Positions 42,503 to 50,210 of a stretch of 64,000 nt of DNA are shown one piece after another. Position 1 is the first letter of the stretch. Each line of letters starts with the position of its first letter. Position numbers and translations under genes: made by a program. Below the pieces are notes generated by a model that saw only the letters and a list, made by a program, of their open reading frames with translations, did not search any database and was not told the DNA's origin. Source of the DNA: Actinophytocola oryzae (GTDB taxonomy: Bacteria; Actinomycetota; Actinomycetes; Mycobacteriales; Pseudonocardiaceae); the NCBI RefSeq assembly GCF_004364325.1, contig NZ_SOCP01000001.1, positions 1 to 64,000 on the forward strand. Direction: 5' to 3'.

Positions 42503-42505
42503 GTG

Positions 42506-42552
42506 CCACGAGGGCGGCCCCCCAAAGGCAGGGGAGGGAGCCGCCCTCGTGG
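42506..42552 (-). terminator. 13-bp hairpin terminator of the pectate lyase gene
   Basis: CCACGAGGGCGGC (42506-42518) and GCCGCCCTCGTGG (42540-42552) are perfect reverse complements with a 21-nt loop, beginning 12 bp beyond the pectate lyase stop. Placement and strength indicate the terminator of the GH74-PL11/pectate lyase operon. Confidence 0.75.
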
Positions 42553-42564
42553 TGTTGGTACCGG

Positions 42565-43512
42565 TCAGGCGACCTTGCCCACACCGGCGCCGTTGATGAC
42601 GTTCGTCCTGGCCGTCGCCGCCGACTCGAGGGTGTACGAGTACGGGATGGCGTTGACCGACCCGGTCGCCGCGCAGGCGCCCGAGCTGACGAGCGTGTTG
42701 TTGCGCTGCACGAGCCTGCCGGCCGGGGAGTCGCCCTGGCCGAGGTCGCACGCGCGGTTGGTGTTCTCGAAGTAGTTGCCCTCGACGAGAACGCCCGCCT
42801 CCATCGTGGACGCGACACCGTAGGAGGTCACGCCCTGGTAGTAGTTGTTGTACACGTGCACCGGGTTGCCGAAGCGCACGCGCGGGTGGCGCTGGGTGCT
42901 GCCCGCGAACCAGTTGTGGTGGTAGCTGACCCGCAGGTGACCGCGGTCCTGGCTGCCGTTGTCGTCACTGTGACCCAGCAGGAACGACTTGTCGTGGTTC
43001 TGCACCTTGTTCCACGACACCGTGATGTAGTCCGAGCCGCGCTTGATGTCGAGCGCGCCGTCGGCGCTGTCGTAGAAGTTGTTGTGGTCGATCCAGATCT
43101 TCGTGGAGCTGTCCTGGACGTTGATCAGGTCGTCGCTGCCGCCACGGAAGTTCAGGTTCTGGATGATCACGTTGGTGGCGCCGTCGACGTCGATGCCGCC
43201 GCCACCCTGGATGCCGGAGCCGGAGCCGACACCGATGATCGTCTTGTTCGACGTCACGTCCTGCATGCCGGTGAACGAGACCATGCCGCTGACCCGGATG
43301 ACCGCGGCACCGCTCGCCTTCATGGCGCTGACCAGGGCGGAACCGCTGGTCACCGTGATCGGCGACGCGTTGCCGCCGCCGGTGGTGCCCGCTCCGAACC
43401 CGGTCGGCGAGCCCACCGCGTGGGCCACACCGCCTGAGGCCACCGTCAGTGCCGTGGCGGCGGCGACCGCCGCGAACCCGGCCAACCCTCGTCTCACAAC
43501 TGTTTTACGCAT
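42565..43512 (-). CDS. Secreted pectate lyase (PL1 family)
   Basis: 315 residues. A signal peptide of about 32 residues (KTVVRRGLAGFAAVAAA ... VAHA) precedes a right-handed beta-helix. PL1 signatures are IWIDHNNFYDSADGALDIKR and the catalytic-arginine segment STQRHPRVRFGNPVHVYNNY. It cleaves polygalacturonate by calcium-dependent beta-elimination outside the cell. The ATG at 43512 follows GGAGTGG. It begins 38 bp after the GH74-PL11 stop, so it is probably cotranscribed from the promoter at 47725-47754 and shares its control. Confidence 0.94.
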   Translation of the reverse strand: MRKTVVRRGLAGFAAVAAATALTVASGGVAHAVGSPTGFGAGTTGGGNASPITVTSGSALVSAMKASGAAVIRVSGMVSFTGMQDVTSNKTIIGVGSGSGIQGGGGIDVDGATNVIIQNLNFRGGSDDLINVQDSSTKIWIDHNNFYDSADGALDIKRGSDYITVSWNKVQNHDKSFLLGHSDDNGSQDRGHLRVSYHHNWFAGSTQRHPRVRFGNPVHVYNNYYQGVTSYGVASTMEAGVLVEGNYFENTNRACDLGQGDSPAGRLVQRNNTLVSSGACAATGSVNAIPYSYTLESAATARTNVINGAGVGKVA

Positions 43513-43550
43513 GACGCGTACCACTCCTATCTTGCAGGGATCTTCGTTGA

Positions 43551-46500
43551 TCAACCGATCGCGAAGCTCGGGTGCGGCGGCTGGTTGTAGGCCGTGTTCT
43601 GCCAGGCGACCGCCTCGCGGTACTGGCGGTCCTGCATCAGCGACGGGCGGCTGATGCTGGTCGAGTCGGTCGTCGAGTAGATCCGCAGCGCGCGGTTGTC
43701 CGACGTGCGCCAGACGACCTCCTCGCGCCAGTCGCCGAGGATGTCGGCGGACAGGGCGGGGGTGGACTTCGTGCCGTTGTTCGACGCGACACCGGAACCG
43801 GTCAGCAGCCGCGTGTCGCTGCTCGTGCCGTACTTGTCGATGTGCGTGGCATCGAGCAGCTCGCGCTGCGCGTCGCCGTCCCACCAGATCACGAAGTTGG
43901 CGGAACCCGGCTTGCGGCTGGACACCTGGGCGCCGTTGGTGGCGCTGCGGAGCCCGTTGACCGCAGACGACCACACCTCGGCGCCCGCGTTGCCGGACCA
44001 GATGTCCTCGGCGACGCCACGTCCGTTGTCGCAGCCGCACGACGGGGCGCTCCAGATGATCTGGCCCGTGCGTGCGTCACCCACCCAGTCGGCCGGGTCC
44101 GTGCCGGACTCCGACGGCTTGAACACCTCCAGGCCCGCGCGGGACGGGATGAGGTTGCCCACGTGGTAGGCGTCGCCGTGGTGGGTGTTGTTCTGCCACA
44201 GGCCCGCGCCGTTGTCGTCGATCGCCATCGAGCCGTACATGATCTCGTCACGGCCGTCGGAGTCCACGTCGGCGACCGACAGCTGGTGGTTTCCCTTGCC
44301 CGTCCACGCCGAGCCGTTGGTGGAGGAGTTCGAGTCGAACGTCCACCGCCTGGTCAGCGCGCCGCCCCGGTAGTCCCACGCCACGACCACGGACCGCGTG
44401 TAGTAGCCGCGTGCCATGATGATGCTCGGCCGCGAACCGTCCACATAGGCCGTGCCGGCGAGGAACCGGTCCACCCGGTTGCCGTAGCTGTCACCCCACG
44501 ACGACACGGTCCCCCTGGCAGGCACGTAGTCCGCGGTCGCGAGCACCGCGCCGTCCGTGCCGCGGAACACCGACAGGAACTCGGGTCCGGTGAGGACGTA
44601 GCCCGACGAGTTGCGGTAGTCGGCGGTCGAGCTGCCGATCACCTGGCCCGTGCCGGACCTCGTGCCGTCCGCGGTCTTCATCGCGACCTCGGCGCGGCCG
44701 TCGCCGTCGTAGTCGAACACCTGGAACTGCGTGTAGTGCGCGCCCGCCCGGATGTTGCGGCCGAGGTCGATGCGCCACAGGCGGGTGCCGTTCAGCTTGT
44801 AGGCGTCGAGGTAGACGTTGCCGGTGTAGCCGGACTGCGAGTTGTCCTTGGCGTTGCTGGGATCCCACTTCACCACGAACTCGTACTGGCCGTCGCCGTC
44901 GAGGTCGCCGACACTCGCGTCGTTGGCGCTGTAGGTGTAGGCCTCGCCGGAGGGTGTCGTGCCGCCCGGCGGGATCTGCAGTGGCACGTCCTGGGACGTG
45001 GCGAACGGTGTCACCTCGTCGGCCATCGCGGACCGCTGTTCGACGCCGTTCACGACCGGGGCGACCGTGTAGGACGCCTTCTCGGGCGCGCCCTCGTCGA
45101 GCCAGCTCGTCACGCCCGTCACCTGCTTGACCCGCACACCGTCGCGGTAGACGGTGAACCCAACGCCGGTCGGGTCGTCGTTGCGCAGCCGCCACGACAC
45201 GAAGTTGCCCTTGTCGGAGCGGACGCTGATCAGGCCGCGGTCGAGCTTCTCGGTGGTGCCGTTGGCCGCCGCGGTCGTCGCCAGGGTGCCGGTGCGGTCG
45301 CCGTAGACGATGCCCCTGCCGTTGGTGCCGAGGTAGACGCGGCCGTAGACACGCGGGTCACCGGTGATCGAGTCGCCCGCGTTGCCGTACTGGTGCTTGT
45401 CGTCGTTGATCCGCACCCAGGTCGCGCCCGTGTCGTCGGACCGGTACACGCCGGTCACGCCGCCGATGGTCGCCATCGAGTACAGCGCCGGGTAGGTCTT
45501 TCCCGGTGCGGCGGCGCCGAAGCCGATGCTGACGGCCTTGGTCGCGCCGGACACCTTGGTGAACGACGTGCCCGAGTTCGTCGAGTGGAAGATGCCGGTG
45601 TCGCCTGCCAGCCAGATGTCGCCCTCACGGCCCGCGACGGCCTTGAACTTGCCGGTCGACGGGAGTCCGGTCGAGACGGTCTGCGTGAACGACGCGCCGC
45701 CGTTGGTGCTGACGTAGAAACGGCCGCCGTTGAAACCGTAGAACTTGTTAGCGTTAACTCGATCGGATTCGACGACGGATTCGGTCTGCAGCCCCTGTAC
45801 CTGCGTCCACGAATTGCCGAAACCGACCGAGTAGAACACCGGCTGGCCCTTGGGCGCCCACACGAACCTGCTGCCGTCGGCCGAGGCCGCGACGTTGCCG
45901 CCCTCGTTGATGCCGCCCGGCTCGGTGCCCTGGAACCAGTTCGAGCCGCCGTCGGTGGAGAACGCGACATGGCTGTCGTTCGGGCGGTCGGAGTCGGTGA
46001 AGTTGCCTGCGCGCACCATCACGCCGGGCGAGCGCTCCGCGAAGTCCAGGCTCGTCGTGCTCGTGAACACGGGCTGGGTGAACATCTTCGACGGGACCGA
46101 GGTGAGGCTGTCGTGGCGGAAGCCGCCGATGTCGCCGAGGCCCGACACCAGTGGTGGTCCGGACGGCGGGCTGATCAGGTCCAGCACCGCGGTCTCCTCG
46201 AGACCGGCGGCCATCGGCCGGATGGTGATCTTCTGCCCGGCGTCCCACGCCGTGAGGTTGGTCGTGCCGTAGATCGTCGCGCCCGTGCCGTACATGAGGC
46301 GGTTGGAGTTGAACGGGTCGATCTCGACTGACTCGTTCATCCAGCCGAGTTTCGGCGTCGTCTCGGGAGGCTGGGGGTTCGCGCCGAAGTTCAGCCACGG
46401 CGAGGAGGAGATGTCCTGGGTGTAGCGGGTGGTGCGGTTCGGGTAGCTCGCCCAGTCCCAGATGCGGGTCCAGGTCGCGCCGCCGTCGGTGCTGCGGAAG

Positions 46501-47579
46501 AAGATCGCGTCCGGCCACCACGACACCTGCGTGGCCACCATGAGCGTGTTCGGGTGCTGGCGGTCGATGGTCAGGCCGCTGTAGCCGAAGTAGTCGTCGC
46601 TGCTCGACGACGGGATCGGCGAGATCTGCGTCCACGCGCCGGTGGCCGTGTTGTACTTCCACACGTCACCCTTGCCGCCGTCGTACGGGCCGCCGGTGTC
46701 GCTCGTCGCGATGTACAGGAAGTGGTTGGTCTCGTCCAGCACACCCTTGTGCGCCATGTACCCGGTCGGCTGGCCCGCGACCCGCGTCCACGTCGCGCCG
46801 GCGTCGGTGCTGCGGTAGACGGTGTTCTGGAGGTCGGCGACACCGGCGTAGATCGCACGGGTCGGGCTGCCGGAGGTGCCGCTCGACTTGTCGAACGTCA
46901 CCCACACCACACCCGGCCGGTGCGAGAGGTACCCGTTGGCGTCGCCCGGATCCTGTGCCCAGTTGCCCGGGTTCGGGAAGCTCGTCACCTTCGACCAGCT
47001 GACCCCGGAGTTCGTGCTGCGCCACAGCCCGTTGCCCTCGGGTGCGCCGAAGTACAGGACCCGGTTGTCGTTGGGGTCGACCGCGAGCCGCTCACCCATG
47101 CCCCGGCCGGGCATGTTGCCGCCCAGCTTGAACGGCAGCGTGCTGACCTGCCAGTTCGCGCCCCGGTCCGTCGAGCGCAGGATGGCGCCGTTGTTGGGGT
47201 CCCAGCTGTTGGTGTACATGCCCGCCGCGGCGTACACCCTGTTCGGGTCCACCGGGTCGCTGGCCAGGCTGACGACGCCGTTGTAGCCCCAGTTGTCCCA
47301 GCCCACGAAGTCGAGCAGCGGCACCCATCTGCCGGTGCTCTGGTTCCACCGGTACGCGCCGCCGATGTCGGTCCGCGCGTAGATCAGGTTGGCTTCCTTG
47401 CGGTTGAACACGATGCCGGGGACGAACCCGCCGCCGGCGATCTCTACGTTGCGCCACGAGTACGTCTCGGCGGCGGGGGCCGCCGTCGTTCTGGGAGACG
47501 CCGGTGCCGCGGTGGGCACCACCAGCGTCGCCGCGGCGAGTGCCACGGCCGTCAGTGCGTGGGCGAGAGTGATCCGCAT
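43551..47579 (-). CDS. Secreted xyloglucanase-rhamnogalacturonan lyase fusion (GH74-PL11)
   Basis: 1342 residues in one uninterrupted frame. A signal peptide (about 1-27, to PTAAPA) precedes a GH74 tandem beta-propeller domain (about 38-765). Its catalytic Asp residues are seen as Asp71 in RTDIGGAYRW and Asp483 in GLGDIGGFRH, and repeated BNR-like STDGGATW motifs occur. Residues about 775-1342 form a PL11 rhamnogalacturonan lyase (KLDRGLISVRSDKGNFVSWR; DLDGDGQYEFVVKWDPSNAK; WSGKG-like and DGDAQRELLD segments) with calcium-binding DxDxDG repeats. GH74 cuts xyloglucan; PL11 cleaves the rhamnogalacturonan I backbone. The junction (GIVYGDRTG then TLATTAAANG) has almost no linker. AAGGAAG precedes the ATG. 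Confidence 0.92.
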   Translation of the reverse strand: MRITLAHALTAVALAAATLVVPTAAPASPRTTAAPAAETYSWRNVEIAGGGFVPGIVFNRKEANLIYARTDIGGAYRWNQSTGRWVPLLDFVGWDNWGYNGVVSLASDPVDPNRVYAAAGMYTNSWDPNNGAILRSTDRGANWQVSTLPFKLGGNMPGRGMGERLAVDPNDNRVLYFGAPEGNGLWRSTNSGVSWSKVTSFPNPGNWAQDPGDANGYLSHRPGVVWVTFDKSSGTSGSPTRAIYAGVADLQNTVYRSTDAGATWTRVAGQPTGYMAHKGVLDETNHFLYIATSDTGGPYDGGKGDVWKYNTATGAWTQISPIPSSSSDDYFGYSGLTIDRQHPNTLMVATQVSWWPDAIFFRSTDGGATWTRIWDWASYPNRTTRYTQDISSSPWLNFGANPQPPETTPKLGWMNESVEIDPFNSNRLMYGTGATIYGTTNLTAWDAGQKITIRPMAAGLEETAVLDLISPPSGPPLVSGLGDIGGFRHDSLTSVPSKMFTQPVFTSTTSLDFAERSPGVMVRAGNFTDSDRPNDSHVAFSTDGGSNWFQGTEPGGINEGGNVAASADGSRFVWAPKGQPVFYSVGFGNSWTQVQGLQTESVVESDRVNANKFYGFNGGRFYVSTNGGASFTQTVSTGLPSTGKFKAVAGREGDIWLAGDTGIFHSTNSGTSFTKVSGATKAVSIGFGAAAPGKTYPALYSMATIGGVTGVYRSDDTGATWVRINDDKHQYGNAGDSITGDPRVYGRVYLGTNGRGIVYGDRTGTLATTAAANGTTEKLDRGLISVRSDKGNFVSWRLRNDDPTGVGFTVYRDGVRVKQVTGVTSWLDEGAPEKASYTVAPVVNGVEQRSAMADEVTPFATSQDVPLQIPPGGTTPSGEAYTYSANDASVGDLDGDGQYEFVVKWDPSNAKDNSQSGYTGNVYLDAYKLNGTRLWRIDLGRNIRAGAHYTQFQVFDYDGDGRAEVAMKTADGTRSGTGQVIGSSTADYRNSSGYVLTGPEFLSVFRGTDGAVLATADYVPARGTVSSWGDSYGNRVDRFLAGTAYVDGSRPSIIMARGYYTRSVVVAWDYRGGALTRRWTFDSNSSTNGSAWTGKGNHQLSVADVDSDGRDEIMYGSMAIDDNGAGLWQNNTHHGDAYHVGNLIPSRAGLEVFKPSESGTDPADWVGDARTGQIIWSAPSCGCDNGRGVAEDIWSGNAGAEVWSSAVNGLRSATNGAQVSSRKPGSANFVIWWDGDAQRELLDATHIDKYGTSSDTRLLTGSGVASNNGTKSTPALSADILGDWREEVVWRTSDNRALRIYSTTDSTSISRPSLMQDRQYREAVAWQNTAYNQPPHPSFAIG

Positions 47580-47695
47580 GATCGACCACTTCCTTGTGGG
47601 ATCGTTCGCCGGAGGGCGTGCTGCCGGTCGGCGGGGGTCGTCGAGCCGCTCGATGTCCACTGTGGAGCATCCGGTGGCGCGCTCCGGCGCAGGAC

Positions 47696-47709
47696 TGGGA
47701 GCGCTCCCA
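47696..47709. promoter_or_regulatory. CebR-type operator, perfect palindrome
   Basis: TGGGAGCGCTCCCA is the consensus CebR box known from Streptomyces cello-oligosaccharide regulation; here the symmetry extends to 16 bp (47695-47710). It lies just downstream of the GH74-PL11 promoter (-10 at 47725-47730), where a bound LacI-family repressor would block transcription. The cognate repressor is not in this window. Confidence 0.8.
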
Positions 47710-47724
47710 GCCGAGATGAACAAA

Positions 47725-47754
47725 TTGTTACCACCCGGCCGCAAGGCGTGTCAA
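47725..47754 (-). promoter_or_regulatory. Promoter of the GH74-PL11 operon
   Basis: On the minus strand, TTGACA (47749-47754) and TAACAA (47725-47730) are separated by 18 bp, a good match to a housekeeping sigma-70 promoter. It is flanked by the operator-like dyads at 47759 and 47696. The start codon is at 47579, leaving a leader of roughly 140 nt. Confidence 0.6.
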
Positions 47755-47758
47755 CGGG

Positions 47759-47771
47759 GGAAGCGCTTTCC
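47759..47771. promoter_or_regulatory. LacI-type operator-like dyad, upstream copy
   Basis: GGAAGCGCTTTCC is centred on the palindrome AAGCGCTT (47761-47768), a LacI/CcpA-like pattern. It lies immediately upstream of the GH74-PL11 -35 element. The 14-bp string AAGCGCTTTCCTGG is shared with the site at 47920. Confidence 0.6.
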
Positions 47772-47884
47772 TGGCGTTGGCGAGTCCCCCCCCCTGCTGT
47801 GAACGTTAACAAGAAATCGCAGCTGGGAGGCGCCGCCAGAATATTCGATAACGATCATCCGAAGATCGCGAAATGGCCGACCAG

Positions 47885-47933
47885 TTGACGCGCGCCGTAT
47901 CGCGGCTCTACCTTGGCAAGGCAAGCGCTTTCC
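47885..47933 (+). promoter_or_regulatory. Promoter and LacI-type operator of the GH16 gene
   Basis: TTGACG (47885-47890) and TACCTT (47909-47914) are spaced 18 bp. GGCAAGCGCTTTCC (47920-47933), with core AAGCGCTT, follows at the expected transcription start. Its core repeats that at 47759, so both divergent transcription units probably answer to the same LacI-family repressor. Another dyad, TGAACGTTAACA at 47800-47811, lies between. Nothing else is evident in the 393-bp gap. Confidence 0.55.
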
Positions 47934-47972
47934 TGGGCGGTTCCGCTTCACATCGAGCAAGGGGTGGCGACG

Positions 47973-48788
47973 ATGCCTGTACCCGGCCGGTTCGACCGTC
48001 GAAAACTGCTGGTGGCGGGTGCCGCCGGGGTCGCGGGGAGCATGCTCGGGGCGGGGACCGCCTCGGCGGCCACCTGGGAGACGGTGCTGAGCGACTCCTT
48101 CACGAACCGGCAGACGCTCGAGGCGTCGTGGAACTACCGCTACCCCTGGGGGTCCGACCACAACGGCTCGGCACGCATGTACGCCAGCTCGACCGACATC
48201 AACCACGTGTACCTGGAGAGCGCCGGGGTGCTGGCGATCAAGGCCAGCCGCATCACGTGGGACGAGGGCACGAGCACCTCGGACCCGCACCTGCCGATCC
48301 GGTACCACTCCGGCGCCATCCACGCGCGCCAGCAGGTGCTGGTGACCGACCAGTTCCCGAACTGGGAGGTCAAGGGCGAGTTCCAGGCGCCGTCGGCGCG
48401 GGGCACCTGGCCCGCCTTCTGGCTGACCGGGGTGAACAGCTGGCCGCCGGAGAGCGACATCCTCGAGTTCAAAGGCGACGGCAGGAACTGGTTCAACACC
48501 TACAAGAACGCGAGCGGTGCCTGGTCGAACACCATCGTCTCGGTGTCGGGCCCCGGCAGCTGGCACGGCTACCGCGCGTGGATCACGAAGGTGAACGCCA
48601 CGGACGTCGACATCCACTACTACCTCGACGGCAGCTGGGTCGGCCAGCACCGGGGCGCGAACTTCGTGAACAAGCCGATGTGGTTGATCATCAACCTGCA
48701 GATGGAGGGCTCGTCGGGTTCGCCGGGCCCGACCGCCGACACGATCTACCGCGCCCGCAACGTGTACCTGGGGCGAACACGAGCCTGA
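47973..48788 (+). CDS. Secreted GH16 glycoside hydrolase (Tat signal)
   Basis: 271 residues. A twin-arginine signal (FDRRKLLVAGAAGVAGSML, to about residue 32) indicates folded export by Tat. The GH16 jelly-roll has the catalytic motif E160-S-D162-I-L-E165 (PESDILEF), nucleophile and acid/base, with TWPAFWL preceding. GH16 enzymes cut beta-1,3/1,4-glucans, laminarin, agar-type galactans or xyloglucan; subfamily not determinable by eye. The ATG at 47973 (AAGGGG upstream) is preferred over an in-frame GTG at 47964. Divergent from GH74-PL11 and probably coregulated. Confidence 0.9.
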   Translation: MPVPGRFDRRKLLVAGAAGVAGSMLGAGTASAATWETVLSDSFTNRQTLEASWNYRYPWGSDHNGSARMYASSTDINHVYLESAGVLAIKASRITWDEGTSTSDPHLPIRYHSGAIHARQQVLVTDQFPNWEVKGEFQAPSARGTWPAFWLTGVNSWPPESDILEFKGDGRNWFNTYKNASGAWSNTIVSVSGPGSWHGYRAWITKVNATDVDIHYYLDGSWVGQHRGANFVNKPMWLIINLQMEGSSGSPGPTADTIYRARNVYLGRTRA

Positions 48789-48807
48789 TTCATGTCACAA
48801 TGCCGCG

Positions 48808-49605
48808 GTGATCGACCACGAGATGGCGGTTTACGCCGATTCCCTGGTGGCACTGGCGGAGGGTCGCACCGACCCGGCCGACTGGCTGGCGTGGTGGACG
48901 GCCAACGAGGCCGCGGTCGGGGCGGCCTGCCCACGCGGCTGGCTGCTGCGCCTGCGTCCGCGAGCGGGCGGCGAACCGGGTGATCCACTGTGGACGGCAG
49001 GCGCGGTCGCGGCGAGCCAGGCCGGTGCGTGCTACGTCCTCGGCCGGCTCGGCGTGCCGGTCGAGCCATCGGACCGGTACACGGCCGCGTACGACGCCGA
49101 GTTCGAGAGGTGGTCACGCGCGGAGCGTGCCGAGTCCAGGCGCCGTACCGGCGAGCTGACGCCGATCATCGACGCGCTCGCGGCGGACTTCCCCAAGCTG
49201 GCGCGGTTCCTGCGGCGCAACACCGACGAGATCGAGTCGATGCTCCCCGGGATGAGCCCGGCGACGCTGACCAGCACGATCGGCATGCCGCTGCCAGCCG
49301 CCTACCTGCTGTTCCTGTCGCACACGCGCGAGCTGGTCGTCGGCGACACGCTCCGGCTGACCCGCGGCCACCCCTTCGTGCACACGTCGGCGGCGGTCGA
49401 GCTGCCGACCGAGGGCATGCTGTGCTTCGGCGAGTACTGGCTCGAGGCCGACGGCGACCAGGTCCTGTTCGATCTCCGTGCCGGCATGGCCGACGACCCG
49501 CCGGTGCTGTACTACGCCTACGCGCGCCGCGTGGTCGAGCCGATCGGCCGGTTCACCGAGTGGGTGGAGTCACTGCCCGGATCACTGAGCCGAGGGCTCG
49601 GGTAG
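48808..49605 (+). CDS. Protein with C-terminal SMI1/KNR4-like (SUKH) segment, function unknown
   Basis: 265 residues, soluble. The N-terminal 120 residues are helical and not recognised. The C-terminal half reads like an SMI1/KNR4 domain (PLPAAYLLFLSHTRELVVGD; EGMLCFGEYWLEADGDQVLF; PPVLYYAYARRVVEPIGRF). SUKH proteins include immunity proteins of contact-dependent toxins, but no toxin gene is adjacent. GTG start at 48808, 19 bp after the GH16 stop. The 3' end overlaps the convergent phosphatase gene by 24 bp. Confidence 0.6.
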   Translation: MIDHEMAVYADSLVALAEGRTDPADWLAWWTANEAAVGAACPRGWLLRLRPRAGGEPGDPLWTAGAVAASQAGACYVLGRLGVPVEPSDRYTAAYDAEFERWSRAERAESRRRTGELTPIIDALAADFPKLARFLRRNTDEIESMLPGMSPATLTSTIGMPLPAAYLLFLSHTRELVVGDTLRLTRGHPFVHTSAAVELPTEGMLCFGEYWLEADGDQVLFDLRAGMADDPPVLYYAYARRVVEPIGRFTEWVESLPGSLSRGLG

Positions 49606-50130
49606 CCGCAGCGTCCACGACGACGGCCGCCCGGACAACACGGTCCTGGACAGCGACGGCACGTCGATGCGCCAGAACGAGCGGGGCGTGGCGAGGATCG
49701 CGTGCACGATCGCGGCCCTGATCACCGCCGGGTGGGTGACCGCGACGATCCTGGTGTGGTCGTACCGCACCTCGTCCAGCCACTCCCCGACCCTGGCGAT
49801 GAGATCCACAATGGACTCTCCCTCGTGCGGTGCCGCCGAGGGATCGGTGAGCCACTGCGTCACGGCCGTCGGCGCCGATGTGACCAGGTCGTCGAGGGTC
49901 TGGCCGCGCCACGTGCCGTGGTCGCAGTCGCGGAGGTCCTCGTCGACCGTGGCGGAAAGGCCCAGCGCCTTCGCCGTCTGCCTGCAGCGGGTCTCCGGCC
50001 CGGTCAGGTACACGTCCGCCCTCGCGGGTGCCGGTGCGGGAGTCTTCTCGACGGGCTCGTCGAGCGGGAAGGCGCCCGTGCGGGTCGCGGCGGTCGCCGC
50101 GTGGCAGATCAGGACGAGACGGCTGGTCAT
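49582..50130 (-). CDS. Histidine phosphatase superfamily protein, cobalamin cluster
   Basis: 182 residues. The usual RHG catalytic motif is altered to CHA (LVLICHAATAATR): the nucleophilic His is kept, while the phosphate-binding Arg is Cys. Downstream residues typical of the family remain (GPETRCRQTAKALG; HEGESIVDLIARV; VAVTHPAVIRAAI). Related actinobacterial proteins carry SHAAT and lie, as here, next to cobalamin genes, where an alpha-ribazole phosphatase (CobC-like) role is often suggested. That role is not shown. It is 80 bp downstream of cobB. Confidence 0.8.
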   Translation of the reverse strand: MTSRLVLICHAATAATRTGAFPLDEPVEKTPAPAPARADVYLTGPETRCRQTAKALGLSATVDEDLRDCDHGTWRGQTLDDLVTSAPTAVTQWLTDPSAAPHEGESIVDLIARVGEWLDEVRYDHTRIVAVTHPAVIRAAIVHAILATPRSFWRIDVPSLSRTVLSGRPSSWTLRLPEPSAQ

Positions 50131-50210
50131 AGGGCTCCCACAGGTCGTACGTGTACGAGACCCCTGATGGTACGAGGAAGCCCGTGGCGCCCGGCCGGGG
50201 TGCTCGTGGC

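Noticed and set aside
48808..49605. Immunity protein of a polymorphic toxin system
   Set aside because: The SMI1-like segment allows it, but no toxin, secretion or repeat gene is adjacent.
50146..50157. Operator CGTAC-GT-GTACG before the histidine phosphatase gene
   Set aside because: The dyad is short and rich in a common tetramer, and there is no regulator nearby to support it.
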